A DNA stretch of 64,000 nt, taken from NCBI GenBank assembly GCA_023846275.1, contig JAIUJO010000071.1:1169498-1233497 (forward strand). The letters run 5' to 3'. The position numbers were made by a program, and so were the translations under genes. This document shows, one piece after another, positions 36,771 through 48,654 of this stretch (its first letter is position 1; each line of letters opens with the position of its first letter). A model generated the notes under the pieces. The model made no database searches, had not been told where the DNA came from, and worked only from the letters and a program-made list of their open reading frames with translations. Source of the stretch: Vanilla planifolia. Taxonomy: Eukaryota > Streptophyta > Magnoliopsida > Asparagales > Orchidaceae.

Positions 36771-37839
36771 TTGTTAGTCATGGCATGGTTATGGATGCAA
36801 TTTTTATGGTCTACAAATGGTGAAATAATTGTAAAAATTTGAGGATAACAAATGGATGATAGAATGGAAGAAAGCCTAAAACTTTGTAGCCTGGACAAAT
36901 GCTTGATTCACATCATTTGAGAGATGTTGGCTCAATGCTTGTTGGCCCCTATTGAATATTAAACAATTTAATGAAAAATAAGTTTGAAGAGTGTTGTAAA
37001 GTGCTGTTGAAATGCTATGTTTAATGATTTGTTGTTTAGAAAAACTTATCTTGAATTTGCCCAAAACATCTTTGCTTATTAGTTTAAAAAAAAGAAAACT
37101 TTGACTTACTTTGTGAGAATAAAAGATCTTTTTGAACTATTCAAATAATAAAATGAAAAAAGATAGTGATATCCCCCCAAATTTATAAATAAATATAATT
37201 ATTTAAGTTATTTAACATGACCTAAAATAAGTATTTTTGTGATTAAAAGTACAAAATTTAAGCAATTAAACCATCGATCTTATACTATCATGTGGAGTAT
37301 TATTGTTTATAAACTCATTAGTTATGGATGGATAATACATGAAAACATGATTCCATAGTACCTAGAAAAAATTGTTTGACTTTATACATATACTTAAAAT
37401 AAATATAACAATATTGTAATATTCATGTAATGATTGATTATCCTTAACTTTATCAAATTATTATATGAATATATTTACATAAATATTTGTTTATATTTTT
37501 TTGAAAAATTAAATCATCATGATTTGATTCCAATTTAAACTATACAGATAAATATCTTCCATTTGATGGTTGAAAAAACAATAACAATAATTTTTTCATT
37601 ATTTTTAGGAACCAAATTTTATTCTATCATATCTATTATAACATGTGGTAGTTAAGTAGATTTGTCCTGAACTAAAAATCCTTATTCAAAAGAAATGTAG
37701 AAATTATAAGATTAAGGCACAACATGAAAAAGTACTATGCGTGAACTTATAATGGATTTTTAAGAAGACATAATAAATATTTCAAGACAATCATCACAGG
37801 AACGCATAAGATTGTATAGTGTAACAAAATTCTCACATA

Positions 37840-40693
37840 CTAATTTGCTCCAATCGAAGCAAGAATTCCTTTACAACTTCCCTAACATGAACATAAATAA
37901 GCAATGCAACTAAATGTCATGACATGAAACTTGATAAGAATACAAATACATTAGAGAAGCCAAATAGGCACCAAGCATAACATGTTGGGAGGAAAAAAGT
38001 CAAGTTAACAGATACCTTTTCACGGTCTATTGGTTGACCAGGGCAACGAATGTGCAGGGGAGGCCCCCTTATTTGTGGTGGAGGGATGGGCCTCACTTGC
38101 CTATTTTGTAGTTCATTAACTCCCTCTATTTTCTAATACTTAATCTCAAAAAATAAAATATATATATGCAAATGACAAATGAAGGATTTGTATTACTACT
38201 TGAGAAAAAAAAGACCTGAAAAAAACTATATATGAGAAGATTCACAGCATGCTTATAGAAGATAGCGAATTCCAAAACAACTTGAGAAGGCATTAACATA
38301 AAGTCTAATTAGTTGATTGTAACTGTTAAACATTTTTTAAAAGAGAGAAAAGTTTCTTATATTTTTTGTTTGATTGGGTGAATTTACAAAACCATGTGCA
38401 CTTTAGGGTCCACAAAACTTTTGTTTCTTGGAAACAAAATTATTAAAACCATATCAAAGAATAACTACACTAAACTAAGAAAACATAAATTGAACTTTAA
38501 TTGTCATCAATTATAATTCCATGATTTAAATATTCATAAAATGTTAAATTGTATCCAACCAAATGAAACGTAAATACAGGAATCATGATATAAACATTGA
38601 GATATGGAAAACAAACTATGTTTGCTATTACCATGGGCAACTCCCTCATACTCTTAAAAGGCTAGCACTATCATAGGAAGACATCCTATTCAAATAGTTG
38701 GTCAATCTAATAAGAGCATCAAGAATTCTGTAAGCTAAGCTAGCTCCAAAAAACCCTTTACCAGAAAAAGGAAAAAAAGGTCAATCCTACATGTTCACCC
38801 CGCTTTTCTATTCTAGATTATCATCAGTGCTCACATGCATGATGATAAAACCATTCACATCAGCAAATTCCCTAAAAGTTGTGGTTAGACAGACAAGAAT
38901 ATTAAATAGTGTCTCATGGACTAGTCTCACACTGACATTACTTCTAGTGTACAAGTTAAATTGTTACAAATATAATCAAATATATGGCCCCAGTAAGATA
39001 GCAATACTTCCATTTTGCAACTTAAAGCTTTAATTGAAGTACAATGTTACTGCTGATTACCAAAAATATGGCCAAAAATGGCAAATGGATAGAGCTTTAT
39101 GTTTAGTCAAAATGAAACAAAAAAATGTTTAATAATATATTCTTTTATATTCAATTTTCATCAGAGGAGATAGAAAAAACATGTTGCTAAACATCAGATG
39201 AACAAAATAAGCTATTGCTTATCTAATGGCTCCCAAAATGTTTACAAACTTTTCAATAGGAATTGAAAAAGAAAAATATCAATAACTACAATAGCTATGA
39301 AACCTGACCAACATTCCAACTTGCTTATTAGAATGCCTAAAATAAGCATCAAATTATAAGTAACAATCATTATCATCTCTGAGAGAACTTCCATATTAAC
39401 CCATAGAACAAATCTTGTTCAAGGTCATCATCATCATTAAATGAATAAAAAAAACAAAAATAGGTATAGAGTTATAAGCATTTAAAATATGTTATATTTG
39501 TAAACAAAGTATGTATGAAAGAACATTAAATAAAGACATTTTAGAACCCAATCCCACATTAAATTAAATCATAATACAAGTTAAAAAACATGGATGGGGC
39601 TATTAGTTTCATGAACACTATGATTGTGAAGAATAAGATTTATGCACTCAAAATATTCATTTTAAACTTGACAAATTGCAAGGCTATAATTGACTTGATC
39701 CAAGCAAGTAGAACAGGGCTTAAGTTCAATTATGTAAGGTCTACTGGAGCTCAATTCAAGTATAACAGATGGTATTAAAGCTTGTATCATGTAAATCATA
39801 AATGCTTAAGTTCACAAACGCCAAACAAGCAACTTGATCAACAAATATATGAATGAGCTGTAAAAAGGACAACATGCAATCAACTAAACAAGTTGGCACG
39901 TGTTAAATATTTTAGACTTAAAAACAAACATGTCAGCATAAAATGTTTATGAAAACTAATTGATACATTAAAAAGCATATATATACACTACATTCATGAA
40001 TATTAATTGATACCTTAAACAAGTATGCCTTTTCTGAACCACTAGATCATACTTAAAAGAATGTATTAAAAGGACACATCAGGTACATAAACAATCTCAG
40101 TTATTAATGTTGAGGAAAAAAGTGTGCATGAAAAAAATGAAATCAATAATAATTAAAATAACTTATGAATTTTGTTAAAAATATATATAATGTAATGTAT
40201 TGAAGATAAACAAAGACAAGAAAAGCCAAACAAGTAGAAATGATAACACAACAAAAAAACATGTACAAGATGTTAGAACTATACAATCCGCATGGCATTT
40301 GTGAGTTTCTAGAAAAGAATAGTTAATGACTTTGACTCAAGATAACTAAAGATAAATACTAAGGTAAAACACAGAAAACAACAAAGCCTTGTAATCACAA
40401 AATGTATATTAAATAATTAAGCTTTTATAAATACATTGTGTCCAAGAATGGAGCAATTTAAATAAAGCTAAATAATCCAACTTCAAGATTTCATTTAACA
40501 CCATCTTAATTAATAAGAAAATTACATTAGCTAGCTTTTATAATAAGACCATCAAACATATCATTCAAAAATCAAATAGAGATCTTGGACCACTCTATTC
40601 AACTAGCCATAATACTGTGCTTCTAATAGAGAATGGCTGCTGTAGTTGAAACCAAGCACATTTTAATTTCAAGATCCGATGAAATGGCACGAG
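37840..40693 (-). pseudogene. scattered minus-strand coding-like relics of an unrecognised gene
   Basis: Several short minus-strand stretches read like protein. 40,622-40,693 gives RAISSDLEIKMCLVSTTAA. 39,376-39,441 gives DDDDLEQDLFYGLIWKFSQR. 38,811-38,954 gives VRLVHETLFNILVCLTTTF, then FREFADVNGFIIMH, then a stop. 38,649-38,787, in another frame, gives KGFFGASLAYRILDALIRL, then TNYLNRMSSYDSASLLRV, then a stop. 38,016-38,100 is exon-like (AG before, GTATCT after) and gives QVRPIPPPQIRGPPLHIRCP. 37,840-37,886 gives EVVKEFLLRLEQIS. They lie in one orientation and could be exons of one decayed gene between the kinesin and AUG5. I cannot name a family, and chance open frames cannot be excluded for the shorter ones. 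Confidence 0.3.
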
Positions 40694-41156
40694 ACAAAAT
40701 CATCATAAAACTCAAAAATCAGACCTTAAGTTATTCACTATTAAAAGTAAAGGAGCGATTTCAAACCTCATGGAACTTTTGGTTGTGAAAAGTGCAAGGC
40801 ATTCCTTTCCTAAATGATATTTTGATAATGAAGTAGATTTAATGAAAAACCATGCAGTGTAAATATCAACATGGAACCTGGCCCACACTACACAAATTAA
40901 TCAACATGAAACTAAACTAGCCCTTGTTTCCTGATCCTGATAAACAAATTACAATAGGTAAAAACAAAACTCTACATCGAAAGATTTTCACAATCTCGGC
41001 TCACAAAAATTACGAGACAATGTGAAGCACCGGATAGATAGCAAAACATTAGAACAAAAATACCAGTATCAACTTAAGACCAGGTAGGAAAGAGTAATAA
41101 CCACTTATAATCATCATGGACAGTAAGCTATTTAAACTCCTACAAGAACCATTGGC

Positions 41157-41427
41157 TTGAAAGAAGGAAGCTGAGAGAGAGCGAGAGAGAGAGAGGCAAA
41201 AACCTTCGGCCATGGAACACCTGGAGAGCACAAGCAAAGCAATGAGGGTCGAAGGAGACACACAAGTCGTGGAGCTTGAAACGCCTTTAAACAGTGGCAT
41301 TCAGTACATCGAGACCGACAGTGGCATCAATGGGGTAGACAAAATCCTAAATATAGGGCCGTCAAAGCGAGAGAAGGAGAAGGGAAAGGAAGACCTTCAT
41401 TCCGGTGAAAACCTTATAACTCCATAA
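41157..41427 (+). CDS. short open frame with GA-rich leader, unrecognised
   Basis: A GC-richer island in AT-rich DNA. A (GA)n leader at 41,170-41,194 precedes GCCATGG at 41,210-41,216; the ATG at 41,212 opens 71 codons to TAA at 41,425. The product would be hydrophilic and acidic (MEHLESTSKAM, then QVVELETPLNSGIQYIE, then a KREKEKGKED cluster), without membrane segments. It could be a first exon, a small gene or a relic. On the opposite strand the same island is CT-rich, as plant leaders are, and so could be the 5' end of the minus-strand relic gene. I favour neither strongly. Confidence 0.3.
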
Positions 41428-41429
41428 AC

Positions 41430-42825
41430 AAAGCTTGAAAGATTGTAGCAACAAAAAAAAATCATTTATAAAAATCAAAACATAAACAAAAGAAAAAATA
41501 AATTATGTGGGTAAATAAAACCAATCGATACATCCCATAATAACCAATTAAAGTTTTATATAATTGTTTATAACAATTTAACTTATTGAGTTGTATATCA
41601 TAATAAATCATCTATTATATCATAATTAAAAATTATTCAAATAATTTTTAGACTATGTGTGATAGTTAAAGTAAAACTTTAATACTCTTAAAAATAAAAT
41701 AACTATTTATTATTAAGAGAATAAAAAATGATATAAAAAATTTTTAATATGAAGTTTTAAGTAATATTAAAAAAATTATATTTATTTATATACATATCAT
41801 GAATAACATATAAAAGCAAATATTATCGAAATAAAGAAAAATATACAAACAAATTATCATTATTTATTACAAAATTTAAAGATGAACATATTAAGAGTGG
41901 TATAATTTTTGTAGTTCCTCAATAAAAACTATGCTTAACTAAGAAACTATGATTTAATATGATTAAAAAAAAACTTTAATATGAGATTGATGGAGGGGAC
42001 TTTATCATTGAAATGGTAATTAGATATTTAAATTGAGACAAAGTGATTTTTCTTAATTTATGATAAATAAAATATTAGAAATATAATTTTTTAATTTTAT
42101 CTTTATTTATTTACAATGAAATAAATAGATTTATAATGAAATGATTTTAATATATGTATTTTTTTATTATTAAGCATGATAATAATGTTTGATTAAATAT
42201 TTTATTTTTTTTATAACTTTAGCCAATCACAAAACTATTTAAAGTGATCTACTATTTAATAGTTAATTATAGGAATAACATTTTTAGTATATCATAAAAC
42301 CAAGATCTTCTATAAAATGTTTTTGTCAATATTTCAAAATATAAATTTTAATTCAAAAGATGAAAAATTATAAAAATTACTTTAAAATATATATATATAC
42401 ACTTATAAAATAATTATAATATTAACGATTCTATTAATCTTTTTTTAGTACCATATTTATCAAGACTATTTGGAGCACTAATTTCAAATTTATTTTTTTT
42501 TATTGAAATTGCTTTTCAAAATATTATCAAATGTTTGTTTAGCTAAGTTTAAATGCATACTTTTAATTTAAAAAACAGAAAACAATGTCAAAAAATTAAA
42601 GATTATTTTATCATCATAAAATAACATTAAAAAGTTTAATTCACTTTTTATTAAGAGATAAAATATTTTCTAATCATTTTTCAATACAATTAAAACAAAT
42701 TTATAAAACCCATCAAGTTCTTAATAATACTTTTTAATAATATTATTTAATTTATTTAAATCAATTAATTAATTTTTTAAAATAAAATTATTATGAAAAA
42801 CATAATCAAAAGACAATATTTTCAA
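41430..42825. other. AT-rich intergenic region upstream of AUG5
   Basis: Very AT-rich, with (TA)n near 42,391-42,400 and many A and T runs. No gene is seen. It would be the shared upstream region if the 41.2-kb island is a minus-strand 5' end. Confidence 0.4.
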
Positions 42826-42829
42826 TTGC

Positions 42830-43139
42830 CTCTGCGGCCAGAGAATTAACGCCATAGACTGAGCATCGAATTCCTAAACACTCCTCACTTCAGTTTTTTT
42901 GGCGACCTTCTCCTCAATCCCTCCTCAAATACCTTCGTTTTTCTCTACTCCCTTAACCCTTTCTCATCCCTACGCCTTCTAGATCATAACTCATTTGGCG
43001 CTTTATCTGCATCTTCCTTTAGCCTTCATGTCGACATTGCTCAATTTTACAGCTGTCCGTCGATGCTTCTTTGCATCTGAACGACAACCGTGAAGATTAC
43101 ATTCTTCTCTGACGGAGTATTTTTCCATCAGTGTACACT
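42830..43139 (+). promoter_or_regulatory. CT-rich 5' leader of AUG5 with an upstream ORF
   Basis: Base composition changes abruptly near 42,830 from AT-rich to CT-rich (many CTCC, CTTC and CCTTC words), typical of plant 5' untranslated regions. An upstream ATG at 43,028 opens a 21-codon frame (MSTLLNFTAVRRCFF..) ending at TGA 43,091-43,093, 46 bp before the AUG5 start codon at 43,140. Whether the leader is still transcribed is not visible. Confidence 0.5.
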
Positions 43140-43603
43140 ATGCAGGCTCAAGGAGGGGGCGGAGTCTCGAGGCCGGAGGCGATCGTTGATTGGCTTCAAA
43201 ACGAAATGGGATACCCTTGTCAGCTTCCTTCCGTTGACCAGATCCACAAGATCTGTCGGGGAAACATGGTTCCCGTGTGGAGCTTTCTCCTTCAAAGAGT
43301 GTGGTCGAAGAGAACCACGACGATAGTTCGACGAAATATTTTTGTTCATCGAGTGGCGGCACCTACTGATGGGGTGAAAGCGAGGTGGTGGGGGAAGGAA
43401 AAGGGAAGCTTGGATTTCGAGGATGGATCATCTTTATAGTCGAAGGAAGTTGCAATGAGGGAGAGGGACCTTGCGGAAGAGGAGGCAGTGAGGTTGAGGA
43501 ATGTCATTAGGTGGAAAAGGAAGGAGTTGAGGTTGCAGAGGGGGGAGGTTGAAAGAGAGGAGTTGAAGCAGAAGCGAATGGTTGATGAGAGGGCCAATGC
43601 TAG
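43140..43603 (+). pseudogene. AUG5: augmin subunit 5 (AUG5) pseudogene, exon 1
   Basis: AUG5 is one of eight augmin subunits, which load gamma-tubulin onto existing microtubules to branch them in the spindle and phragmoplast. The ATG at 43,140 opens MQAQGGGG, then [15 protein letters not shown] (family PEAILEWLQKEMGY), then [20 protein letters not shown] (family [20 protein letters not shown]) and [10 protein letters not shown] stop TAG at 43,437 interrupts the frame. The same frame then resumes as AMRERDLAEEEAVRLRNVI, running to KRMVDERANAR and a good donor (GTGAGT) at 43,604. I see no frameshift. An upstream in-frame GTG (43,131) is not needed, because plant AUG5 begins with MQ. Confidence 0.9.
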
Positions 43604-43880
43604 GTGAGTTGTCTACTTTTTTTTATTTGATTTTTATATTAGGGGATTCTTGTAGGAGGTGGATTATACAGAAGTAAATGTTGGAATTTGGAATTGGAGA
43701 AGAGGTTTTTTTGGCTTTGTGAGGTCATGAATACGTTATTGTTCACTAAATGCATATTTTCTGAAGTTGTGTGATATTACTAATGTGTTTTCCATTGGAA
43801 TGACGACATAATTGAAATTACCTTTAAGTTTGTACTTGTTTAATGAATAACTATTTCCTTTCATTTGGTTAACATATAAG

Positions 43881-44423
43881 GTACAAACAGGTGATGTTAG
43901 AAGCTTATGTTCAGCAATGTGATGAGGCAACTAAGATATTTATAGAGTACCAAAAACAACTTCATTAATATGTAAGCCAAGCAAGAGACATTAGGAGGTT
44001 GATTACAGATAATGCTGCTGATTCTGTTGGTGAGATCCATTCGCACAATGAGAAAGAAGCAGTCTACACAATGGTCAAGGGTAGCAAATCACCAGAAGAT
44101 GTCATTTTAAATGAGACATCACGAGATAGAATCATTAGATCGACATGCGAGTCTCTTGCAAGGCATATGATTGAAAGAATCCAAAGTACCTTCCCGGCAT
44201 ATGATCGGAGTGGAATGAACTCTAGTATTCAAGTAGATGCTACCAAGTTTCTCGATGACTTGGAAGGTGATGTACCTGAAGATGTAATGGCTGTGATGAC
44301 AGAGTCTCTTAGAAATCCTTCACAGTTACTTCAGTCAATCACTGCATACACGTTGTGCTACAATAAATTGATCCTTAAGGAGACTGAAAATATTTACATC
44401 TGAGCTGATGCAGAGCTTTTAAG
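43881..44423 (+). pseudogene. AUG5: AUG5 pseudogene, exon 2
   Basis: Joined in phase to exon 1, it reads [20 protein letters not shown] (family [20 protein letters not shown]), EAVYTMVKGSKSPEDVILNE, LARHMIERIQSTFPAYD and LRNPSQLLQSITAYTL, ending ADAELLR at the donor GTAATT (44,424). The whole 543-bp exon keeps one frame, but stops lie at 43,966 (after KQLH) and 44,401 (TGA where the family has Arg in VRADAE). This is the coiled-coil part of the augmin subunit. The long uninterrupted match shows recent decay or long constraint before the loss. Confidence 0.9.
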
Positions 44424-46430
44424 GTAATTCTTTTTATCTTCAAATCATTGTTTTATTTTTTATTTCCCCATAGGTTGAATTTATAAAAGATTTTCTTTAG
44501 CTTTGATAAATCTTTGTTTGTTTCTCAAGTTTTGGAAGTCTTGTGAGGCAATTAGCATACATTTATAGCTTCAAAAATACATTGGAGCATAATGGTTGTA
44601 GATAGGAAAATATTACAAAGTTAAACGTCAATGTCGCACTACCAAGTGTTTCCTTAGGGAAATCGTGTATGTACTGTTATGATTATTGTTTGATACTGTT
44701 TAAGAGCTACTTTTTCTTTGTTGTCATATTGATATTACACTTTAATTTCATTTTTTATTGTATAACTTATGCAAAGGCCATATTTATGCCATTTCCATCT
44801 TCTAAGGGTGCTCTTATTAAAATGTACTAGTGAAACAATAACCAAAAGTTTAACTTTATTTCATTTTTTTTTGTTTAATCTTTGTCTATTTCCATCTATA
44901 GACTCATTCAATGTATAGTTATTATGAATTGTTTTTTTGAAATTTGTAGTCTATGTTAACTCCATGTGTAGCTTATTAGCATTTGGTTATTTGGGTTTGA
45001 TGATGTCAACTTAATTAAGAATTTTTTCATGAAGCATTGATAAGATAGCAATGCAAAATTAATAGAGCATGAACTAAGACGAAAAAGAGAGGTTAGAAAA
45101 GGCTCTAGAAAGGATGGTAGATAGGTTGAATATATTAATCTCTTTTTATTATTAAAGAATGTTCAGGATTATGATCAGATTTGTATTCTTGCCAGAATTC
45201 TAAAAAACTAATGTCAAGGTCGAATTAATGTGTAGAGCAAATGCCTTGTTATCAATTTACATATTTTATGTAACTCAACTTAATATGCACTAATCGACTA
45301 AATTTAATCATCCGAACTTATTATTAATATTTGTATTGGTATTATTTTATTAATCACTTAGGTTAGTGAACTTATTGACTTTTTTGCAAGCTTATTTCTA
45401 ATAAACGTAAAAGTTTTTCTATACATTTCGTTTAGTAGACAATTTTTTCATTAACCCTTGTTAAGTGATAACTAATAATTATTATTTGTTATTAACTGAT
45501 GTAACCTAACTATTGTAAACATTTCTATCAGGGGATAGTAAATTTTATGTTTATTTTTCGACTATATAATTGTTCTTAATTTTTTTTAATCACTTGTAAG
45601 GGTTATCTACATGAGGAATGGATTGAAATTATATAGATCAACATGTAGTTTAAAAGAAATGGTTAGGATTGGCTCAACTTGTTCATATACTTGAGTTAAA
45701 ATGACAGTTGGTAGTTTGGTACGGCTTAAGACCTCTATCAAATGGGGATTCTTATTTCATTAACATGGAAATATATACTTGATTAATAAATTTCTCATAT
45801 GGCCAATTGATTTTTAAATGTTTATTTTGTGATTTTGGCCTAATATTTAAGTCAACAATGCAGAAAATTGTAACAAATATGTTGGCTGGGCATGTTGCTA
45901 TCTTTTGGCAAAAGTTTCATTACCGAAATCTTAAAGTACAAGCTATGTTTGTGTGAAGTTGTGATTTAACGACGTGCTTGAAGTTGACCTTGCCTTTAAT
46001 AGTCTGCTTTGAAAATTGGCCATGCATTAAAGAAACTGGAAAAATGAGGAGTAAATATTTAGTTAAGGAGCTTGTTGTTCAGAAGATTTTCATGGTCTCA
46101 TTTTCCCTGGACATTTATGCTCTGTATATGGAGCTTTTCCAGGTATTTCCTTTCCCAAGTTTTAATGAGATTGATGTGAACGTTTATGGTACTGCTTATA
46201 GACAAATTTGTTTGGTTTATTTAAAAGCCATATGCATGTCAGCTACTTTAGAAAACCTTCTACGCTTTTTAGTTACGGTTATGAAGATATCCACATAACA
46301 CTAAGGAACTATTTCAAATGGAAACACTTATGGAATTGTTTCATCTCATAGGAATCATCTTTTTGCAATTTTATTGTGTTTCATTTTAGAACTCGTAATG
46401 ATGTATATCATGCATTCCTTTTCCTTTCAG
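44424..46430 (+). other. AUG5 intron; one family exon missing
   Basis: In AUG5 a Ser/Asn-rich stretch of about 45 residues lies between RADAEMLR and the ERQKAHVQQF segment. I find no trace of it in this 2-kb interval, and exon 2 ends in phase 2 while exon 3 starts in phase 0, so an exon has been lost or is unrecognisable. Otherwise AT-rich intron sequence. Confidence 0.5.
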
Positions 46431-46604
46431 AAAGCTCATGTCCAGTAGTTTGTGGCTACTGAAGATGCACTGAACAAGGCAGTTGAAGCTAAAAGCATTA
46501 GACAGAAACTTGTAAAGCGGTTACATGGAAGTGGTGAATTCGCAATAACAACACTACATTCTGGAGTCCAGTCATAGAACCTTGGTAATACAAGGCATTT
46601 TCAG
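46431..46604 (+). pseudogene. AUG5: AUG5 pseudogene, exon 3
   Basis: A 58-codon exon with TTTCAG before it and GTGATG after it. It reads KAHVQ, stop, [19 protein letters not shown] (family [20 protein letters not shown]), then KRLHGSG, then GVQS, stop, NLGNTRHFQ (family TQSGSNLRQF). Stops are at 46,446 (TAG for CAG Gln) and 46,575. Confidence 0.85.
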
Positions 46605-47189
46605 GTGATGTGACCTGTGTGATTTCTTAAAATATGATTTTTTGTAGAAAGTTTTTAAACTATAATGTGGATCATCGCTATGTATCATTGATATGGAATT
46701 TTGTGAATTTTCTTTATTCATGTTTTTGTTCTGATGCTAAGTGTTGTCAATCTTTAACATGCCGAACTTCACGGAGTTGTACCTACCATAAGAGTTTCAA
46801 AATTATATATTCCTAACACAATATTTTTGGATATTTGGTGCTTAATTATGAATGTTGCTTTTTATTAATCATCATAGAAATCAAACATATATTTTGTCAA
46901 AAAGGAGTGTATTTCTATTGAGCATTTTCATCCAATTATATTCATTAATATTTCAGTTTAAAAGTTAAGTATTTTGATCATGGTTCTCATTGAAATTTTT
47001 TGAAACTGCATCGAATTATATCATAGCTTAGCTTATAGTGTTTTTAACTTCAATTTGCAAAATGCATAAGTTAGCAATGTGAGGATTATTGCACTGTAGG
47101 AGTTTTATATATGCAATCTTCCATTGCAATGCAATGAACCCTTTCCTTGATTCCATGGCCTTGATCACTCTGTATTATCTATTCTTTAG

Positions 47190-47408
47190 TTTGATGTTTG
47201 GGCTAAAAAAGAGATGTTGCTGGACTAAAAGCTAGCATTTTGATCATGGCTCTCAATGACATCTGAGGTTCAACGCTTGAACAAGTTGTGTTTGGAGTGG
47301 AAAGAAGTAGAAGATTCTTTACGAAAGAAATGGAAGAAAATTGAAGAATTTGACTCTCGCAGATCAGAACTTGAGTCTACTTACACTGCATTTCCACGTG
47401 CTGACATT
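47190..47408 (+). pseudogene. AUG5: AUG5 pseudogene, exon 4
   Basis: A 73-codon exon after TTTAG, with donor GTTAAG at 47,409. It begins FDVWAKKE (family LDVWGKERE), has stops at 47,226 and 47,241, then reads [20 protein letters not shown] and [19 protein letters not shown], matching IQRLNKLCAERKEAEDSL and [17 protein letters not shown]. It is the best conserved coiled-coil part of the gene. Confidence 0.9.
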
Positions 47409-47700
47409 GTTAAGTCTCTTGCACACCATATCATCATTCAATTGATTTATTGCTGTTATGTGAACCTGACGTGTTATTGAGTTACATCCTTGAGTTAATC
47501 TTTTGCTTCCTATGTACACTGTTTGAGTTCATCTTTTACTGCTGATTTGTAATGTATTTCTTTGTGTTAACATTTTTAAGTATCTTGCATACTATATCAT
47601 CTTTTGATTGCATCTTTTGCTGTTTATGTGTGTTTTGTGTTTTTGAATGATATACTTGAGTAAATCTTTTGCAATTTAATGTACTATTTGTCAGATCTAA
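47406..47700. repeat. 166-bp imperfect tandem duplication at the exon 4 donor
   Basis: TTAAGTCTCTTGCACACCAT at 47,410 recurs as TTAAGTATCTTGCATACTAT at 47,576, and the following TTTTGCTG/TTGCTG and CTTGAGT.AATCTTTTGC words recur in step. The duplicated unit includes the donor site of exon 4. Confidence 0.7.
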
Positions 47701-48654
47701 AAGTGTTTATGTACTAACATTATTAAGTAATTAACTATTGAATCACTTTTTTCTAGGACCAGATAAGTAACGTTTTATAGTGTACTTGAACTTGTTCTAT
47801 TAGAGGCAAACATTGCATAAAAGCTCAAAGATGCTTGGGTTTCAAGGAGTGTAAGACATAGTTGATCCACCACGTGTGATCTCACTTTAGGCATATGGAG
47901 ATTGTGGTAGTAGGAATATGGGATTGTTTAGCTATAAGCTATAACAACACAATTATGATATCCAATTCTGGCCTAATGCCGCATGAGAAGCGAGCACTCC
48001 TAGAGTGGCTAAGTCTTTTTCCATGATATTATAATCTTATATATTTTTTAGTTGTAAAGTTAAAACTGAACTATTATATTTGTTTTTAGGGGATCTTTTA
48101 TGAATCCTTAAAACTTGAAGTTTTTAGTGAGTTTTCTTGGGAAAAACTTTAGAGTATCATATATTCCACGAATGAACACCAAAAATGCATTTTATCTTTA
48201 GGTTTGCTTTTCGAATTTGAGAATTAGTATATATTGAAAAAAGATTTTTTGATCTAAACGAAAGATGGAAATTACACTCTAAATAGAAGTAGAATTATTA
48301 CTTTCTACAAAATGCAAAAAAAATTAGAATAGAGAAGAATTGCCTTTTGCATTTCAGTATCAAAAATTATATTTTTTAGATATTTCTAAACAAGGGAAAG
48401 TATCATTCTCAATAACTCATTATATTATGTAGAATTGGGATATATTAGGATTAAATAGAAAGTTTTTTACTGTTTTATTTTTAGGTCTCAAATATATCAT
48501 ATTTAATTTTTAAGAATCATTATTCTTTTATGAATTTCTTGTGAAACTTTACCTAACACAAACCTTTTGTTATTTCCATATTGATAAATTGTTAAATATT
48601 GATAATGGTACTTAATTTGATTGCAAATATTTTGGATCTACTCTTGTTCTCAAG

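Noticed and set aside
37840-39441. Assignment of the minus-strand relics to the plant VIRILIZER family
   Set aside because: The proline-rich stretch at 38,016-38,100 and the DDLEQDLFYG stretch vaguely recall its C-terminal part, but the other fragments do not fit, so the match is too weak to claim.
43131-43139. Alternative AUG5 start at GTG 43,131
   Set aside because: In frame but non-ATG. The ATG at 43,140 gives the MQ start expected for plant AUG5.
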